From Nymphalis io (Eukaryota > Arthropoda > Insecta > Lepidoptera > Nymphalidae): 64,000 nucleotides of DNA. The notes beneath the pieces are model-generated. The model ran no database searches, was not told where the DNA came from, and worked only from the letters and a program-made list of their open reading frames with translations. This document shows positions 44,016-58,400 of this stretch, one piece after another (the first letter of the stretch is position 1; every line of letters starts with the position of its first letter). Location: NCBI RefSeq assembly GCF_905147045.1, contig NC_065902.1, positions 9,803,377 to 9,867,376 of the forward strand, in the 5' to 3' direction. Both the position numbers and the translations under genes were made by a program.

Positions 44016-45275
44016 ATTTATATATAGTTATATATAAGTATGATTGTGTCAAATCACGCCAATGAATTTAAACATCAGTGTGTATGGAGATTAACTTCTG
44101 CACACATATGTATTTGATGCATAACCGTTACGGGAAATGTAAATAAATAAAAAAAAAACATCAAATAGATTATATTGTTTTATTTGATTGACGTATATCA
44201 ACGTCACGATACATCGTCATGTTGCGTTGATGTAAGATCTTGAGACGAGAACGAAATATTTACAAAAACTAAGCAAGTACTCACGGTGCATATTTTCCGC
44301 ACGCAATACACGTGCTATAAATGAAAAATATAAATTTATACTCTAAAAACTGATTTAGTGTAATTACTATATGAAAGATATAATGATTGAATATTAATAT
44401 TGCTGAGTTTTATAAGTCATATAACATCGACAGCTGCGTGAGAATCGTTCCGTTAGTTCTTACCTTTAGCGTACAAAGGAGTACAATTTTTTACAAGAAA
44501 GAATATCTTCGACAGATATAATTGACAAGCCGACGAATCGCGAAAGTATTGAGTAATTAAATAAATTAAAATAATTCAAACATTATAGGCCACTTTTATA
44601 TTTATTCGTTTACTCGTTATATAAAAAGAAAAAAATTACAGAACGATATAAGTTTTAGAAAAGAATATTATTATTTTTTTTTTTGTATTTATTCATGATA
44701 TCCATTCTTTTTTGTTTGGATTAATATTTTTATATTTCTAAAAGCATTTTCTTTCTCAATTATTATTTTTTTAATTATACACGGTCATTTTAAAACTCGT
44801 AACTAAACAGCACCAAAATATTATATTACACACGAATAAAGTAAACAATATTAATGTGCAAAGACAACACAATATTTTATCTAAACGCTAAATAGTTTTC
44901 TATTTTTTAATTACACTAAAAATATACATATAAATATATAATTTGTATAAGATTTGTTTTCATATATATTTCTAATTAAAAAAAAAAAAAACTTGATCAC
45001 CAAAATACTTCTATCAATGTCCCAAATTAAAAATATCACGTTGTCGAATATTAAAAAAAAAAAAATTTGAAAACTAATCGATCTATTTTTATTAAAACTC
45101 ACTGGGACAGACGAATACAGACATACAAATACACATTTCTAATAAATAAATGTTTATTGCAATGAAAACCTCTCGTGCAAAAACGTTTCACTTGAATGTT
45201 ACATTCAAATTTGACTTTGAAATTTTTATGACGTAATATCGAATTAGTTTCAATTGAAAAGATTATCGGCCTTTC

Positions 45276-45430
45276 TTATAAACGATTAGCGGGTGATTAG
45301 TTAAACAATGCTGTCTTCTTCTTTCGAATATCAAATCAATAATGGAGGAAAGAGAGAGAAGAGAAATCCGCGTATGAAGAAAGAAGAGAAATCAGTATTT
45401 AACTAAATAACCGCTAAGCGACGTTTATAA
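45276..45430. mobile_element. Complete MITE with imperfect terminal inverted repeats
   Basis: 155 bp. It begins TTATAAACGATTAGCGG and ends CCGCTAAGCGACGTTTATAA, whose reverse complement is TTATAAACGTCGCTTAGCGG, so the ends pair apart from a small gap. The A/G-rich interior matches partial copies at 7617, 24101 and 53930. No coding capacity. Confidence 0.7.
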
Positions 45431-46171
45431 AGTAATATAATTTCAAGTACAGTTCGTGGGTATTTTATGCCGTGTTTCCAATGAAATAATTAACAATATC
45501 ATATTTGCAAATCTTTAGATAGAGACCAACAATCAAATAACATTGTTTAAAACTTTTGTTGGCAACATAAGTCGCCTTTGATACAAATGTACCATAACAA
45601 TGCAATAATTTGGTCCACATATAAAAAAAAACATTTCATTACCTAATTTAAATTATTATACTATGTTTGTCTACAAAACCAATGCGTTACGTTATATACA
45701 TTCTTGTTTACATGATCATGAACAAAATTAAAATACAAGAAAAATTGCTTTACGACTTACATATAAGTAAATGCAAAATATGTAAAAATACAAAACAAAA
45801 AAACCAGTGTTGCCATGTTGAAGTTCTTGAATTGTATTTTACTAGTATTTATCTTGTTGCATTCCATTTATATAAAATCTTTTTTCACTTTTAATGAGAG
45901 TTCTTTAAAATACTAACTATCAACTTTTAATGTACTATCCAACGTCTCTGGATACAAATTCTCTTCTGTACTCTTTTAAAGTTAACAAAATCTGATAAAA
46001 TTAATTAAATCCCAAAAAATAGACAGAAATTACAAATGTTTTCAATCAAAAGAATTATTTAAACAAAATAATTATACATTATCATCAATGCTATTAGCAA
46101 ACATGTCATTGTCATTAAAAAACAATAAACCGAAGGTAGAACAACAAAAGTTTAAAGCAATTCCTTCAAAG

Positions 46172-46285
46172 TGGCTGGCAGCAGACGGAGACTAAGAGCT
46201 GAAGATCGAGCTCAGTGGCGTGCCATTGGAGAGGCCTATTTCCATCAACCGACGACGAAGGGTTGATGATGATGATGATACTTTT
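46172..46285 (+). mobile_element. RTE-like LINE C-terminal scrap
   Basis: Reads RRRLRAEDRAQWRAIGEAYF then HQPTTKG and TGA, followed by (GAT)n. AEDR-x-W-R-x-x-GEAY is the usual last line of lepidopteran RTE/BovB-type polyproteins. A sister copy is at 49072. Confidence 0.6.
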
Positions 46286-46789
46286 CATAAGGCTCCATTA
46301 CTACTTGGTAGAACTCCTTAATAATGGAGTACGGCTTTGCCCAGTAGCGGGAGTTTTTCAGGATGTCACCATTACTCATCTTGTTATGGATTTCTATTTG
46401 TTTTAATAAAAAAATATTCCACATCGTAGATTTTATTAATGATTCATTCAATTAAATAATATGCTTGTATATATAAAACTGCACATTTCATTGTCTTAGT
46501 GCAAGAATTCATTAGTTGCAAACAAAGTTTATATCAATATAATTTGCATCATATGCACATTAATATTTCTATAGCTAATATATCGTTATTTTAAAGAATA
46601 ATAATATGCTTGTGTGTTACCGTGCATATTATTTAAATGTATTAAATGAATAGTAGCATATGGGTACTTGGTGATATTTTGCAGGTAATGATTTCTTGCA
46701 GAAAATTGATGATTTTCATAATTCAAAACAATAATATAATCATCTAGAATCTGTCCCAATGAGTCAGTATTATCTAATATTTACTATAT

Positions 46790-46937
46790 CTATGTTGCGT
46801 TTTCCTTCGGATCGGGTTCAAAGTCCGCTGGCTCAACCATCTCAAAGTCTCTATCGGTTGAAGATCGTTGGCTATTCTCCGATTCCGACTCTGAGAGCTT
46901 ATCTGTGTTGGAAACTGTCGGATCCTGTGGTTCTTCC
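46790..46937 (-). CDS. Sec62: Sec62 exon 8 (C-terminal tail)
   Basis: Completes Lys334, then residues 335-382: EEPQDPTVSNTDKLSESESE, NSQRSSTDRDFEMVEPADFE and PDPKENAT, stop TAG at 46790-46792. Acceptor read on the minus strand is CACTTTCCAG. DFEMV is the likely LC3-interacting region. Confidence 0.9.
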
Positions 46938-49900
46938 CTGGAAAGTGTAATATGGGTTACATATGATGTTGTCCGAGTATGAAATGAATTATTATAACAA
47001 TTTAATGACTTCGAACTTGCAATTTTCGGTTAAAATCCCTGTAATATATCCAATAGATTATCTTAGTTACCCTTTAGTACAACATTCAAAGTTAGTAAAA
47101 TTTAAGAAGAATTTCTTAAATTTCCATGATAGATCAATGAGTTATTACTAAATAGTATTAACAACACATATTATTATCCATAGGGAAAACCAATGACAGA
47201 AAATCTTCAACTTTTCTAAATAAATTAGACAAGTATATTCGTAAACCAAGGTCGCAATTTAATTTTATTATTATTAACATAATTTATTAATTTTAAATAA
47301 TGTTTATATATCATGTTCGAACTCACTTGGAATCTACAGTTTCCATTTGAGAAATTGGTGTTGCCTCTACGCTTGGCTCTGCCGGTTTCTCTGCTTGCAC
47401 TAGCGGAGTTTTTTCTTCTTCCTCATCTGAATGCTTGTCTTTCTTGCGTTTCTTCTTGCTCTTTGACGACTTATCACTTTCGGAACCCGGCCCGCGGTAT
47501 TCGTACTAAAAAAAAACGCACGATTTACAAAAATTTACTATTAACAAAAATTTATTCTGTGGAGTTTAAAAGTATGCTCAGATAGCAGGTAGAGTTAGCA
47601 AAATATTTCTATATATAATGCCAAAAATTGATAGCATTCACTTTTTTGATTCTCAGAACAATTTATATGTGTAATATATAAAAATAGTTACCTTATAAAG
47701 TGGCCAGAAAGATGCAAAGAATCCAACATCCTCGGTCAAATTTGGTAGCAGCCACAGATGGTGTCGTGAAAGAGTCAGTATCCACACCAGACAAAACACA
47801 ACAACTCGTAGCACAGCCAACACTATGATCATGACGAGGAACGCAGCAGCTGCCACACTTAGATAATACACACCTTTCCTGTAGATAAAAAAAAATCATA
47901 TTATTATTTCATTAACAGTAGGAACGGAACTATCATGAATTTTCACTTGGTAGCAGGGCTTTCTGCAAGTCCTTCTTTTTTGGTACCACCCACTCATCAC
48001 ATATTCTATTTCCAAAAGGAGATATATAGTATTGCTGTGTACAGGTTTGAAGGGTGAGTAAACCAGCTTAATTTTAAACAAAAGGAACACATCTTAGTTC
48101 AACAGGTGTTTCAAGAAAGACAGTGGCGAAATGAAAATGTAAGGGACAGTTCATATTTCTTACAGTGCCAATGTCTATGAGTTATGGTGCCCACTTACTA
48201 ACAGGTGGCCCATTTGCTAGTCTCTCTACTTATTTAAAAAAAGTGTTATGTAGTATTCCTGCATTCAAAATCTTTTTATAATAAGGTTTTAGTTACAAAC
48301 TATACACAAGTGTCAGTTGTAATTTTTTTTATGGGATGCATCTAAGTACAATATAAAATATATATGGTATAGTCTCGAATATCTTTAATTAAGTTCCTGT
48401 AGACTGATTTCAACTTTCGTTATAATAAAGTTATTCAAATTTTTTTTTTTATATGTTATGTAATGTTTTTAAAGAAGTGATTTGTTTTTAAGAAAAAATA
48501 GTTATAATGTAAGCTCATTTCATTAAAACACTTAAGATAAGTTTCAATCATAAGTACTAATGTAATACATTCGTTAGTGCAATACATATGCAATATAAAT
48601 TATTATTTATTATAACTCACCGGACAGTAGCTGGCCAGAGTGGGAACATGCACACTCCAATCGTACCAAAGACAACGAGCGCTCCACACAGCCAGTAGTA
48701 CCAGGGCATCGGGTCGTAGATCCACACGTACGCGTCCAAACTGTCCAAGAACAATTGCTCCATGTGCATTTCTAAACGGATCTTACGTTTCTTTTTCTCT
48801 TTTTCCTTGTCCTTATTATCTTTATTGTCTTTTGTGTCCTGAAATTTATACATATGTATATTTAATATAGTTAAATAAAAGTGTAAAAAAGGACATGACA
48901 TCTTAGTTCCCAAGGTTGGAGGAGCATTGGCGATGTTAGGAATGGTTAATAATTCGTATAACGCCTATGCACTGTGACACTTATGACATTTTAGAAATAG
49001 TTCACTTTTGTAAAAGAAAAATCGGAATATTTATTAATAAAAGATTTTTTCAATTCAAATTATATTTATATATGAGCTGAAAATCGAGCTCACTGGCGTG
49101 CCATTGGAGAGACCTATGTCCAGCAGTGGACGCGAAAAGGGTGATGATGATGATGATGATTTATATACATATATGTTAAATAAATATCTTTATGAATGTT
49201 GACCATTTCTTTTACAACAGAGAACCATTGTCTCGTAGAACTGACTAATTACATACCCACTGTCCACATCTTTATTGATATAGTGGAAACTTGTATAAAA
49301 TCTAATAGAACATTGCATTGTAAAGTTTATAAATGGAGTATAAGAGGTAAGTAAATGGTCAGACGATAAGATGATAATAACAATAATTAAAATAACATTC
49401 AATTATAGTGAAACATACCCATTAACTAAAACCCATATAGATATAAATGTACATATAATGCGCATACCTTAGATTCACAGGCACTCGCTTGACTCTTTTC
49501 TCCATCCTTCTCATCTCCACTCTTGCTTGACTTTTCAATATCTTTCTTCTTCGACTTTCCTTTCAATTCTTGCTCACTAACTGGCACCTGAAATAAACAA
49601 TCAATATCAAAAAATTAATGGCTGGTCTTCCAAATTGATAGATATTGGTATCTATGATAATATTATAAATGCAAAAGTAATTTATTCTACCTGTCTGCTG
49701 TTACACTTTGACGGCAAAACCACTGAACCGATTTTGATGAAATTTTATATGAAGCATCATGAATCCCAAGGATAGACTTTTTAATACATAACGCCTGCCC
49801 GCCTGCCTAATGTGACAGCTGAGTCGTGGAAGAAAACTAGTATCCCATATGTATTGAAGTTCATTAATAAAATTCTTTATCTCACTATAATTGATACAGT

Positions 49901-52900
49901 GTAATAGTGAAAAATACCAACCGTCCACTATTATTTTTTTTAGATTACAATTAGATAATCTTATCTTAAATAACAACCTATGAAATAATTAACATTAATT
50001 TATATGTGATCAGTTTAACGTAAGCCGGTAAGTATTGTACTCATTATAAAAGATAGACTTGCTTGTTTGTTTAGTTAGTTATAATTTCCACTAGATAATT
50101 TTTTAGTAGCTAAGAGTTAGAAAGGTCATATCCCTCTCATGTTGTGTTGGACTTTCTTCCTATGTGACTATGAGAGCGAGTGAGAAAGTTTTTTTTTTTT
50201 TTTAAAGAATAGGAAGCCGGACGAGCATATGGGCCACCTGATGGTAAGTGGTCACCAAACGCCCTTAGAAATTGGCATTGTAAGAAATGTTAACCATCGC
50301 TTACATCACCAATGCGCCACCAATCTTGGGAACTAAGATGTTATGTCCCTTGTGCCTGTAATTACACTGGCTCACTCACCCTTCAAACCGGAACACAAAA
50401 ATACCAAGTTTGTGTTTAATACAAACACAATTAAGAACACACATGTACTATTATTCTCCAACGCACTTGATTACTCTCCTTTGATAAAGGGCGCCGTTGC
50501 CAAAAGCCGTCAGATATAATATATTAAAACATAATTTAAGAAAATAATATTAAACTAGCAAAAAACGCGATTTCGCCAACACGTAGTACAAACGTACAAT
50601 TCGTGACGTAAATCGTTTAAAATCCGCCATTTTAACATACACAATGCCTAGAATTATACAAGACACAAAATATTTTATTTATTACGAACTACCGGTGAAG
50701 TTTAATAAAAAATACTGTTGTTTTGGTATTAAAATACACAGACAGACAATTCAATTATATTTATTTGTATAGATTATGTGTCTAATTATAAAAAATATAG
50801 CCAAGATAGATTATAATGAATAGAGCCGAGATGGCCCACTGGTAAGAACGCGTGAATCTTAACCGATGATCGTGGGTTCAAACCCGGTTCAAACACCACT
50901 GAATTTTCATGTGCTTAATTCGTGATTATAATTAATCTCGTGCTTTACGATGAAGGAAAAAAACGTGAGGAAACCTGCATGCGTCTAATTTCACTGAAAT
51001 ACTGCCACATATGTATTCCATCAACCCGCATTGGAGCAGCGTGGTGGAATAAGCTCCAAACCCTCTCCTCAAAAAGAGGAGAGGAGGCCTTTAGCCCAGC
51101 AGTGGGACATTCACAGGCTGTTACGGTTTACTGATAAAAAATATACCTTCTTTGCTCTATGGAATAGTTTGTGCACGAGCATTTGGTGGAGGTAGTCGGA
51201 TACTTCGCGACGCGTTGTGAAGATCGGATTCTTTCCAGTTGCCCATTTCGATGTGAGAAGCGCATCCACAGCCTTTGTGCCTGAAACAGACGTTCCGAAC
51301 ATACAAATTTGGTTGAAGAAATTAACTTCAACGGATAATCAAAGAAGTTCAACTCGTTAGTAGATTCTTGTTTTCACTAAGTTTTATAATGGATTAACGG
51401 ATGTAACTCTTTTTTTTTAAATTAATCTTTACTTATGTGACTTTATATATATGTAGGCGGAAAAGCAAATTTTTTTACGACCCACCACATTAAACGCACC
51501 ACGATCCTTAGAAAATGGTACTGTGAGATTTTTTTTTTTTATATGCGCCGGGATGGCAAATGACTCTACTCCACCTGATGGTAAGTGGTAGTAGAGTCCA
51601 AACGCGACGACGGCCAGTACAGTCGGGAAGAATGTTCTGTACTAGCCGTCCCCGCCTTGCCGGCCCGCAAGATGCCTCTTCACGCCTCGTTTGAAGGAAC
51701 CCGGGTTGTAAGAGGATGGGAACACGTGAGCTGGTAAGGAATTCCATTTTTTGGTAGTGCGACAAAGAAAAGAGTTGCCAAATTTCTTTGTGCGCGATGG
51801 AATTGATGTCACAGTTAGGCGATGACATCGAGAACCAGCTCGCGTGGACTTAAGAAGGAAGGGGGAAGCAGGAATTAGAGAGAATAATTCCTCAGAGCAC
51901 TCGCCGTGATACAGTCGATAGAAAGCGCTCAGTGCTGCTATCTCGCGACGCAATTGCAAAGGTTCAAGGGTGTTTGTGACCTTTACGTCGCCAATAATGC
52001 GTACTGCACGTCGCTGCAACCGGTCCAAGGCCTCCAGTAGGTACTTAGCGGAGCCATCCCAAAGGTGCGAGCAATATTCAACGCAACCCGTACCTGTGTT
52101 TTGTATAACAGGCACAGTTGTTGTGGCGTGAAAAACCGCTGCACCTTGTTCAGAACTCCGAGTTTCCGTGAAGCTGTTTTTATAATAGCCTCGATGTAAT
52201 CCCTTGGACTAAGGTCGCAGCGAACGTCCATCCCCAGCATGGCGATTTTGCTTTGTATCATCAGCGGTGTGCCACAGAGGGAGGGATGAGAGTAAAATGG
52301 TTATGGTTATGTATGGATATGGTTATGGTACTATTATATAGGTCTAGTAGCTACTTTATAATTAATTCTCAAGGTTCAGGGACCCAGAGAGGAAACCCAG
52401 CTGAGATGTTTTGACATCCTGTTTAGAACTTTGCAGTATTTACGCTACTGACCTTCGAAACGCCCGTAAGACCGTTAATATTGCGCCTGAACTTTCTCCG
52501 TAGGTGTCGGTTTGCCGTGCCATGTTATCGGATTATGAGAGCGAGGAAGTAAAGAGTACACCTATGTTATTGCACACATATAAGCACTATATTATATATT
52601 GAGCAATTGGATATTTTCTAAAGACTTCCATGGCGTAAATCGCCCTGTAAGAATGAACTCGAAATTCACCACAGAAAACTGTCGTAAAATTTTAGAAATT
52701 GATATGCGACATTGACCATTATAAATTATAATAATATATAATAACCGTTTTAATATAACTGTTTAAAAATTAAAGAAGTATATCACCATAAATCGGTTGT
52801 CAACATTTCAAGGTGAGTTCTCACAGAATACACTTCTGGACTATATAATAAAAACTTTTTGGAATATATTTCTTATAGAACGCACAAACTGTATTGTTAT

Positions 52901-55371
52901 TATTACATGAGAAATGTACACTGTATTTCTTTCACACAGAAAATTCTGATACAGTGGGTTTTGGGTTTAAAGTTAAATTAAATTAGGTAGGTTACTAGCG
53001 ATAAAATAAAGTAATTTAAAAGATATTTACTAAACAATAAAATCCCGACCGCTTATTGTTCATTAAATGCGTCACAGCATGAAAATTCATATTGGTTACA
53101 CGTTTAATTCGAAACATTCTTAATCAAACGTGAACACAAAATATTAAACATTTATGTTTTCTTTCAATTATATAACTGATAACCTACAAATAGGTCATAC
53201 AGGTTAAGTAATACATTGTAAAATATATCTCTATATCTTCTATATTAAAAAGATGTAAAATTCGATCACGATACTGAACCGCATTCATTTTAGGAACTAA
53301 TTAAGGAAAAAAATGACGCTTTATCGCAATCGAATCGTTGCTATTGGTATAAAAGTTAACAAGGCTTTGACATAAAGATATTTTTTAATTTCAAATCAGC
53401 TCGGTTCCGAACCGAATAAAGATAGATAAGTCAAAGTTAATTGGAATTGAATCGGAAATGTATCGTAATTGTTATATATTAGTGGAATTGGTCTTCAGTC
53501 CGATTTATCAAATCCAACCACTGGACATCGATTATAATAATAAAATCATGGCACATTATTCCACACACACCATCTGATCCCAAATTAAGCTTGTACTATG
53601 GAAACCGGACAACTGATATACTACATATACTATTTTCCTTTTGTAAATACATACTTATATAGATAATTGCACCCAGACTCAGGACAAACTGACATGTTCA
53701 TGCACACAAATATCTATCCTGGGTGAGAATCGAACCCACAACCTTCGGCGTGAAAGGCAAGCATCAACCACGCCAACCGGCTCGTCAAAGTAATATCTTA
53801 GATAGCCCGTTTATAATGGAAAGTTGTATACATATACCTCCCACTGCCCTTACAATATCACAAATATCAATAATTTCAACAAAAAGCTGTACTAAAAGAA
53901 TGTGAATATTAAATACACATTGGTGGCCTTCACTTATAAGCGGGCAGTTGCCGTCTTCTTCTTTTGAATGTGAAATCAATAATGAAATCAGTTGTTGGGT
54001 TATAACTTAGCTTGCTTATAATGTTTACTTATATATTAAATGTGTCTTTAGTTATAATCTGTTTTGTGGACCATAAATAAATAAATAAATAAAAAAAATT
54101 AAAAATGAGAAAATCAAATAAAAAAAGAAAGAATGAGAAATCCGCGTTTAATTAGACAATAATAGTAAAGCATTATATTGCTTATATTTATTATACACTT
54201 TATTCACGTCATTAAACGCCATTACAGGTAAATTTTATATTCATATATTTTTATTGGTGTTTATTATCATAAATTATATCGTTTTAAAACTTATTCAACG
54301 GAGATGTTAAACGGTGGTTCATTTTAAGAAACTTCCAGTTATTCTTTTAGCGTTAGTTTGCCCGTTAAGGTTATAGGGTGTAAAACACTATGATCTTTAG
54401 ATGAGCAATAATCTCAAACATCAACTAAATCGGCAAACTTTACATATTAAAGACGTTGAATGTGTAAGTAGTCAAGTATGATCTAAATTAACGCGGGCGA
54501 AATATAACCGCAGCTCGCGGGTAACAAATAGCTTCGTTATACGTATACTTTATATAAAACATTTGACGGTTTAATAGATAAATTTGTTATTTACGTATCT
54601 ATTTTAAGAGTATTTTTTTATTTTTAAATCTATCCCATGTTGAAATAGGTTTTCATATGTTCATTCTTTTCTTACGCCACTGTTAAAGTTTACGCTGTCC
54701 GGACTAGCGTGGATCTATATTAAGTACTCCAATTCGGGTAGTAGAGTAACTTTCATTTGGACTTTCCCCAAAATGGTTTGATTTAAGATTTGGAATAAAA
54801 AGGTTGTAAGTATTTAATTTTCGTTTATTTTCGGATGATAAATATTTGCATTTCTCATAACAGATTTTTTATTTGGTACGTCAATGCACCTCCAAAATCA
54901 TTCACATTCATTTATTTACACCTAACTCGGGATGGGTACCTTATTCCAACATTTTTTTAAGTATTAAATCATGAGAAAACATGCTGAGACAAGATATTTG
55001 CTATATTTGCCGGATATTTGTCTAGGCCTACAAGGCACCGGCCTAGAGGCTCCATCTAGCAAATAACAAGTATAATTTTGAGAATGTCAATTGTCAAATT
55101 GGCTAGGGACATGGACCTCTTAAGTGTGTGTTTTGACAAAGCCGCCATAAGGACACGAATGAGGTACGATACCTAAAAATAGTAAAATTAAAATCAATAA
55201 AAGATACAACTACTCTAGAATATGTTTTATACCTGTGAAGTACTCGACGTGGTGGTTGAGAAATTTGGTTTTCTTTGTAGGAACGTTAGCCTTCAACCAT
55301 TTCGCGACAGCGTACTCTTCACTCGTTGGCTTCTCAGACACGGGCGGTTCACCAAATTCCTGAAAAATTAA

Positions 55372-55407
<36 letters not shown>

Positions 55408-58400
55408 AATCATCATTGCTGGCAACTTATCAAAAACAATATTTTTTAAATTTATATAAAAAAAACAAACATAACAATTCTTTTTTTATAAAATCTACAT
55501 ATTTTAAACGGATGAGCAAATGGGTCACCTGATGGTAATAATGGTAAATATGGTTGTAAGAAATATTAACCGTTCCTTACATCGCCAATACGCCACCAAC
55601 CTTGGGAAACTAAGATGTTATGCCCAAAGGGCACTCTTCAAACCGGAATACGGCAATATTAGTCTGCTTCTTGATGGTACAATAACTAAATCCTAAAACT
55701 ATAATATGTATAACTATTTTTAGTATTTATTGTGATATAAACACGTTCGTATGAATGTATGTATGATTATGTACTTGTACTGACTAACGACAAGTATAGG
55801 ATGCGAGATACGACTCAAAGTGGGGTTTATATAAAGATATATTTTCGTTTTCATACTAACTTTTCCGAGTCACACTCGTGATAAATTTTTCAATGTCACA
55901 ATACAAATTGCACGCGATGTATAAACAACACTGTTAACGTCTAAGACCTCGGTCGTTTAAGCTTACGATATAATGGTTTGTAGTCAGTTAACCTTTTACC
56001 CATTACATATTTGATGACTTCATATATAATTTATAACCACAATCATAAAAGTATATTATATACAAAGTATTGTACCTAGAATTTATGGCTGGATGGTAGA
56101 AATGCAGTTGCCTTTAATCCCTTTTTTGTAATTACTTTTATTTTCGTTCTTTAAATAAAAGTACAGCTAATGCGGCGTATATTGACGGGCAGGTTGGCGT
56201 GGTTGGTAGATACTTTCCTTTCACGCCTAAGGTTGTGGGTTGGATTCCCAACCAGGACAGACACATTTTTGTGCATGAACATGTCTGCTTGTCCTGACTC
56301 TGGGTGTAATTATCTATGTAAGTATGTATTTACAAAAGAAAAGTAGTATATGTAGTATATGTGCTCCAGACCGATTTCGGCCACGGCGGCCAATCTCAAG
56401 AGAGATTAGCCAACTACGCAGGAGATATTATAGTGCACAAGTATGTGCGCAAACACAGGTGCCTATTCCCTAACACTCATAATCCGATGGGACGGTAATT
56501 TGACACGACCGGAAAGAGTTCAGGCGCAGGACCAATGTCTTTACGTGCTTTCCGAGGCACGGGAGTGAACACACTTCCAACTTCCAGACTCCGGGCTGTT
56601 ACTGAGAAATTTCTGACAGAAAAACCCAATAACTTTTTATTGGCCTGACCTGGAAATTGAACCCAGGACCTCCGGGTCTGCGGCCTTACATCAAGTCACT
56701 AGACCAACGAGGCAGTCAAGCTCTGCTTAGTTTGGGATCTGAGGACCGCATATGAATAATCTCTCAGGATATTATAGGTACTTGTAGATAATCGTGAATT
56801 CTGATTTTATAAGCCGAAATTAATAACGGAGCCTTAGACCAATATATAATATAATTTATATTGTCATTAAGATCCAAACGTCTTCTACAATGTACGAAGC
56901 ACAAAAATATCCAGTAAAAATCGCTTAATTATTATACTTATAACTATAATTTGTTAATGCACTTATACAACCATCGTCATTATTATTTCAATAAACTGTA
57001 CTACAGTTTATATAAATACATAAAAGTCAAAAGTTGCCTGGTTTTGCTGGCTTTTTAATAATAATTAATTGATTTTTTTATTGATTGTAATTAAGTGTAA
57101 GCCTGATTACGCCAAGAAACAGCTTTAATGAAACACAATTATTGAAATTAATTTAATGAAATCATTTAACAATCTGGATTATATTTACTTTGAAGATATT
57201 TCTTGTATAAGTAGTCATTAGTCTGTTGTTAATTATACTTTTATATAGCAACAGAAGAGAAATCTAGTTTCAGTGAGTACTAGTTCTAGGTCGATAAATA
57301 ATAATCCAGTTATAGTTGGGATTAACAATATATCTTAGCATGTAGAAGAAAACGGGCAACTTTCATTTAACCGTCAGTTTCTGAGCAAAAATGTAACTAG
57401 AGTTTTTTAAAGAGCTTTTTAATTACACATAACTACAATAACTTTTTCTTATCCACGGATTCCAATTATTATTTGTCAACCGATTTTCTTTTTTTTTTGT
57501 TCGAATATTAAATGTTCAATAAATAATCAATAAAATAAATAATTTGGAGAAGAGAGTAGAAATAAACTCAATATATAATTACATTTGAAATATATAATTT
57601 ACATTTTTTTTAAAAAAGATTGTGGTCGAATTACGACGACTTGTCGAACAGTAGTACCTTTACCAAATTATGTACGAAAAAATATTAGTTAATAAACATT
57701 TTATCATGACTGTCAATTACGAGAGTTAATTCAAGAAATACCATGTGATTGTTATCGTTTATTTCCATTGAATTAATTGGAATTGGACGGTGCCTTTGTC
57801 ATTCTCACCGAGTGGGATCGATTCTACCCAATGACGGTCTCACAGGAGACTACAGCCCTCCATTCTGATACCTTGTGGAGCTTCACCGACACGATTTCTC
57901 GCAGGGCGATGAAGAAATATAATTTTGAAATAAATAAAAATGTACTAAAGTTTAAGTGTATAATAATAATATATATTATTTTTAAATGACAAAATTGTAT
58001 CGAACATTTAATTGTGTTAACTTCAATTCATTTCATTCGTTTAAATTAATAACAACAAAATCGACGTCAAATTTAAAATTTATACTTTTAAAATCAGATA
58101 GTTCATTTCAAAGCGATTTAAAAAGCAAAGCGTTTAACGATTGCATAACACTGCGACCCTGACATTGCACTTGCTAACAAAAACCGTAATTATTAACAAC
58201 TAATGAATTACGTAATACATTCAGTATGAGATATTTATCTCGACCTCGAATTAAACCTGTTTGTAAATATATAGTTATTTTCAAATATAAAGTTTATTAA
58301 AAACGTGCTATCATTTTAAATTCTACGTGAGAAAGAGTGAAAGATTATTGATCCTGTGTAAGTTTAAAAATAAACTCAGCGCCATTGGTAAAATAAGTTA

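Larger units (their letters stand above)
42337..46789. other. Intergenic region between HPPD copy 2 and Sec62 (convergent genes)
   Basis: The two genes converge here, so both 3' UTRs lie in this stretch. It contains a LINE remnant, a LINE-like 3' end, a complete MITE and an RTE-like tail. The stretches 44020-45270 and 45440-46170 show only AT-rich DNA. Confidence 0.6.
49588..51146. other. Sec62: Sec62 intron 3
   Basis: Contains a Helitron-like piece (49648-49790), a minus-strand SINE B (50205-50398) and a SINE A ending about 20 bases from the exon 3 donor; nothing coding. Confidence 0.7.
51281..55232. other. Sec62: Sec62 intron 2
   Basis: About 4 kb holding a jockey-like LINE fragment, SINEs of families D and C, family F and MITE-type repeats; no additional exon seen. 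54170-55200 has nothing recognised. Confidence 0.65.

Noticed and set aside
46759..46950. Plus-strand open frame over the Sec62 last exon
   Set aside because: Antisense shadow of Sec62 exon 8.
48640..48870. Plus-strand open frame over Sec62 exon 5
   Set aside because: It is the antisense of a well-supported Sec62 exon; no family likeness of its own.
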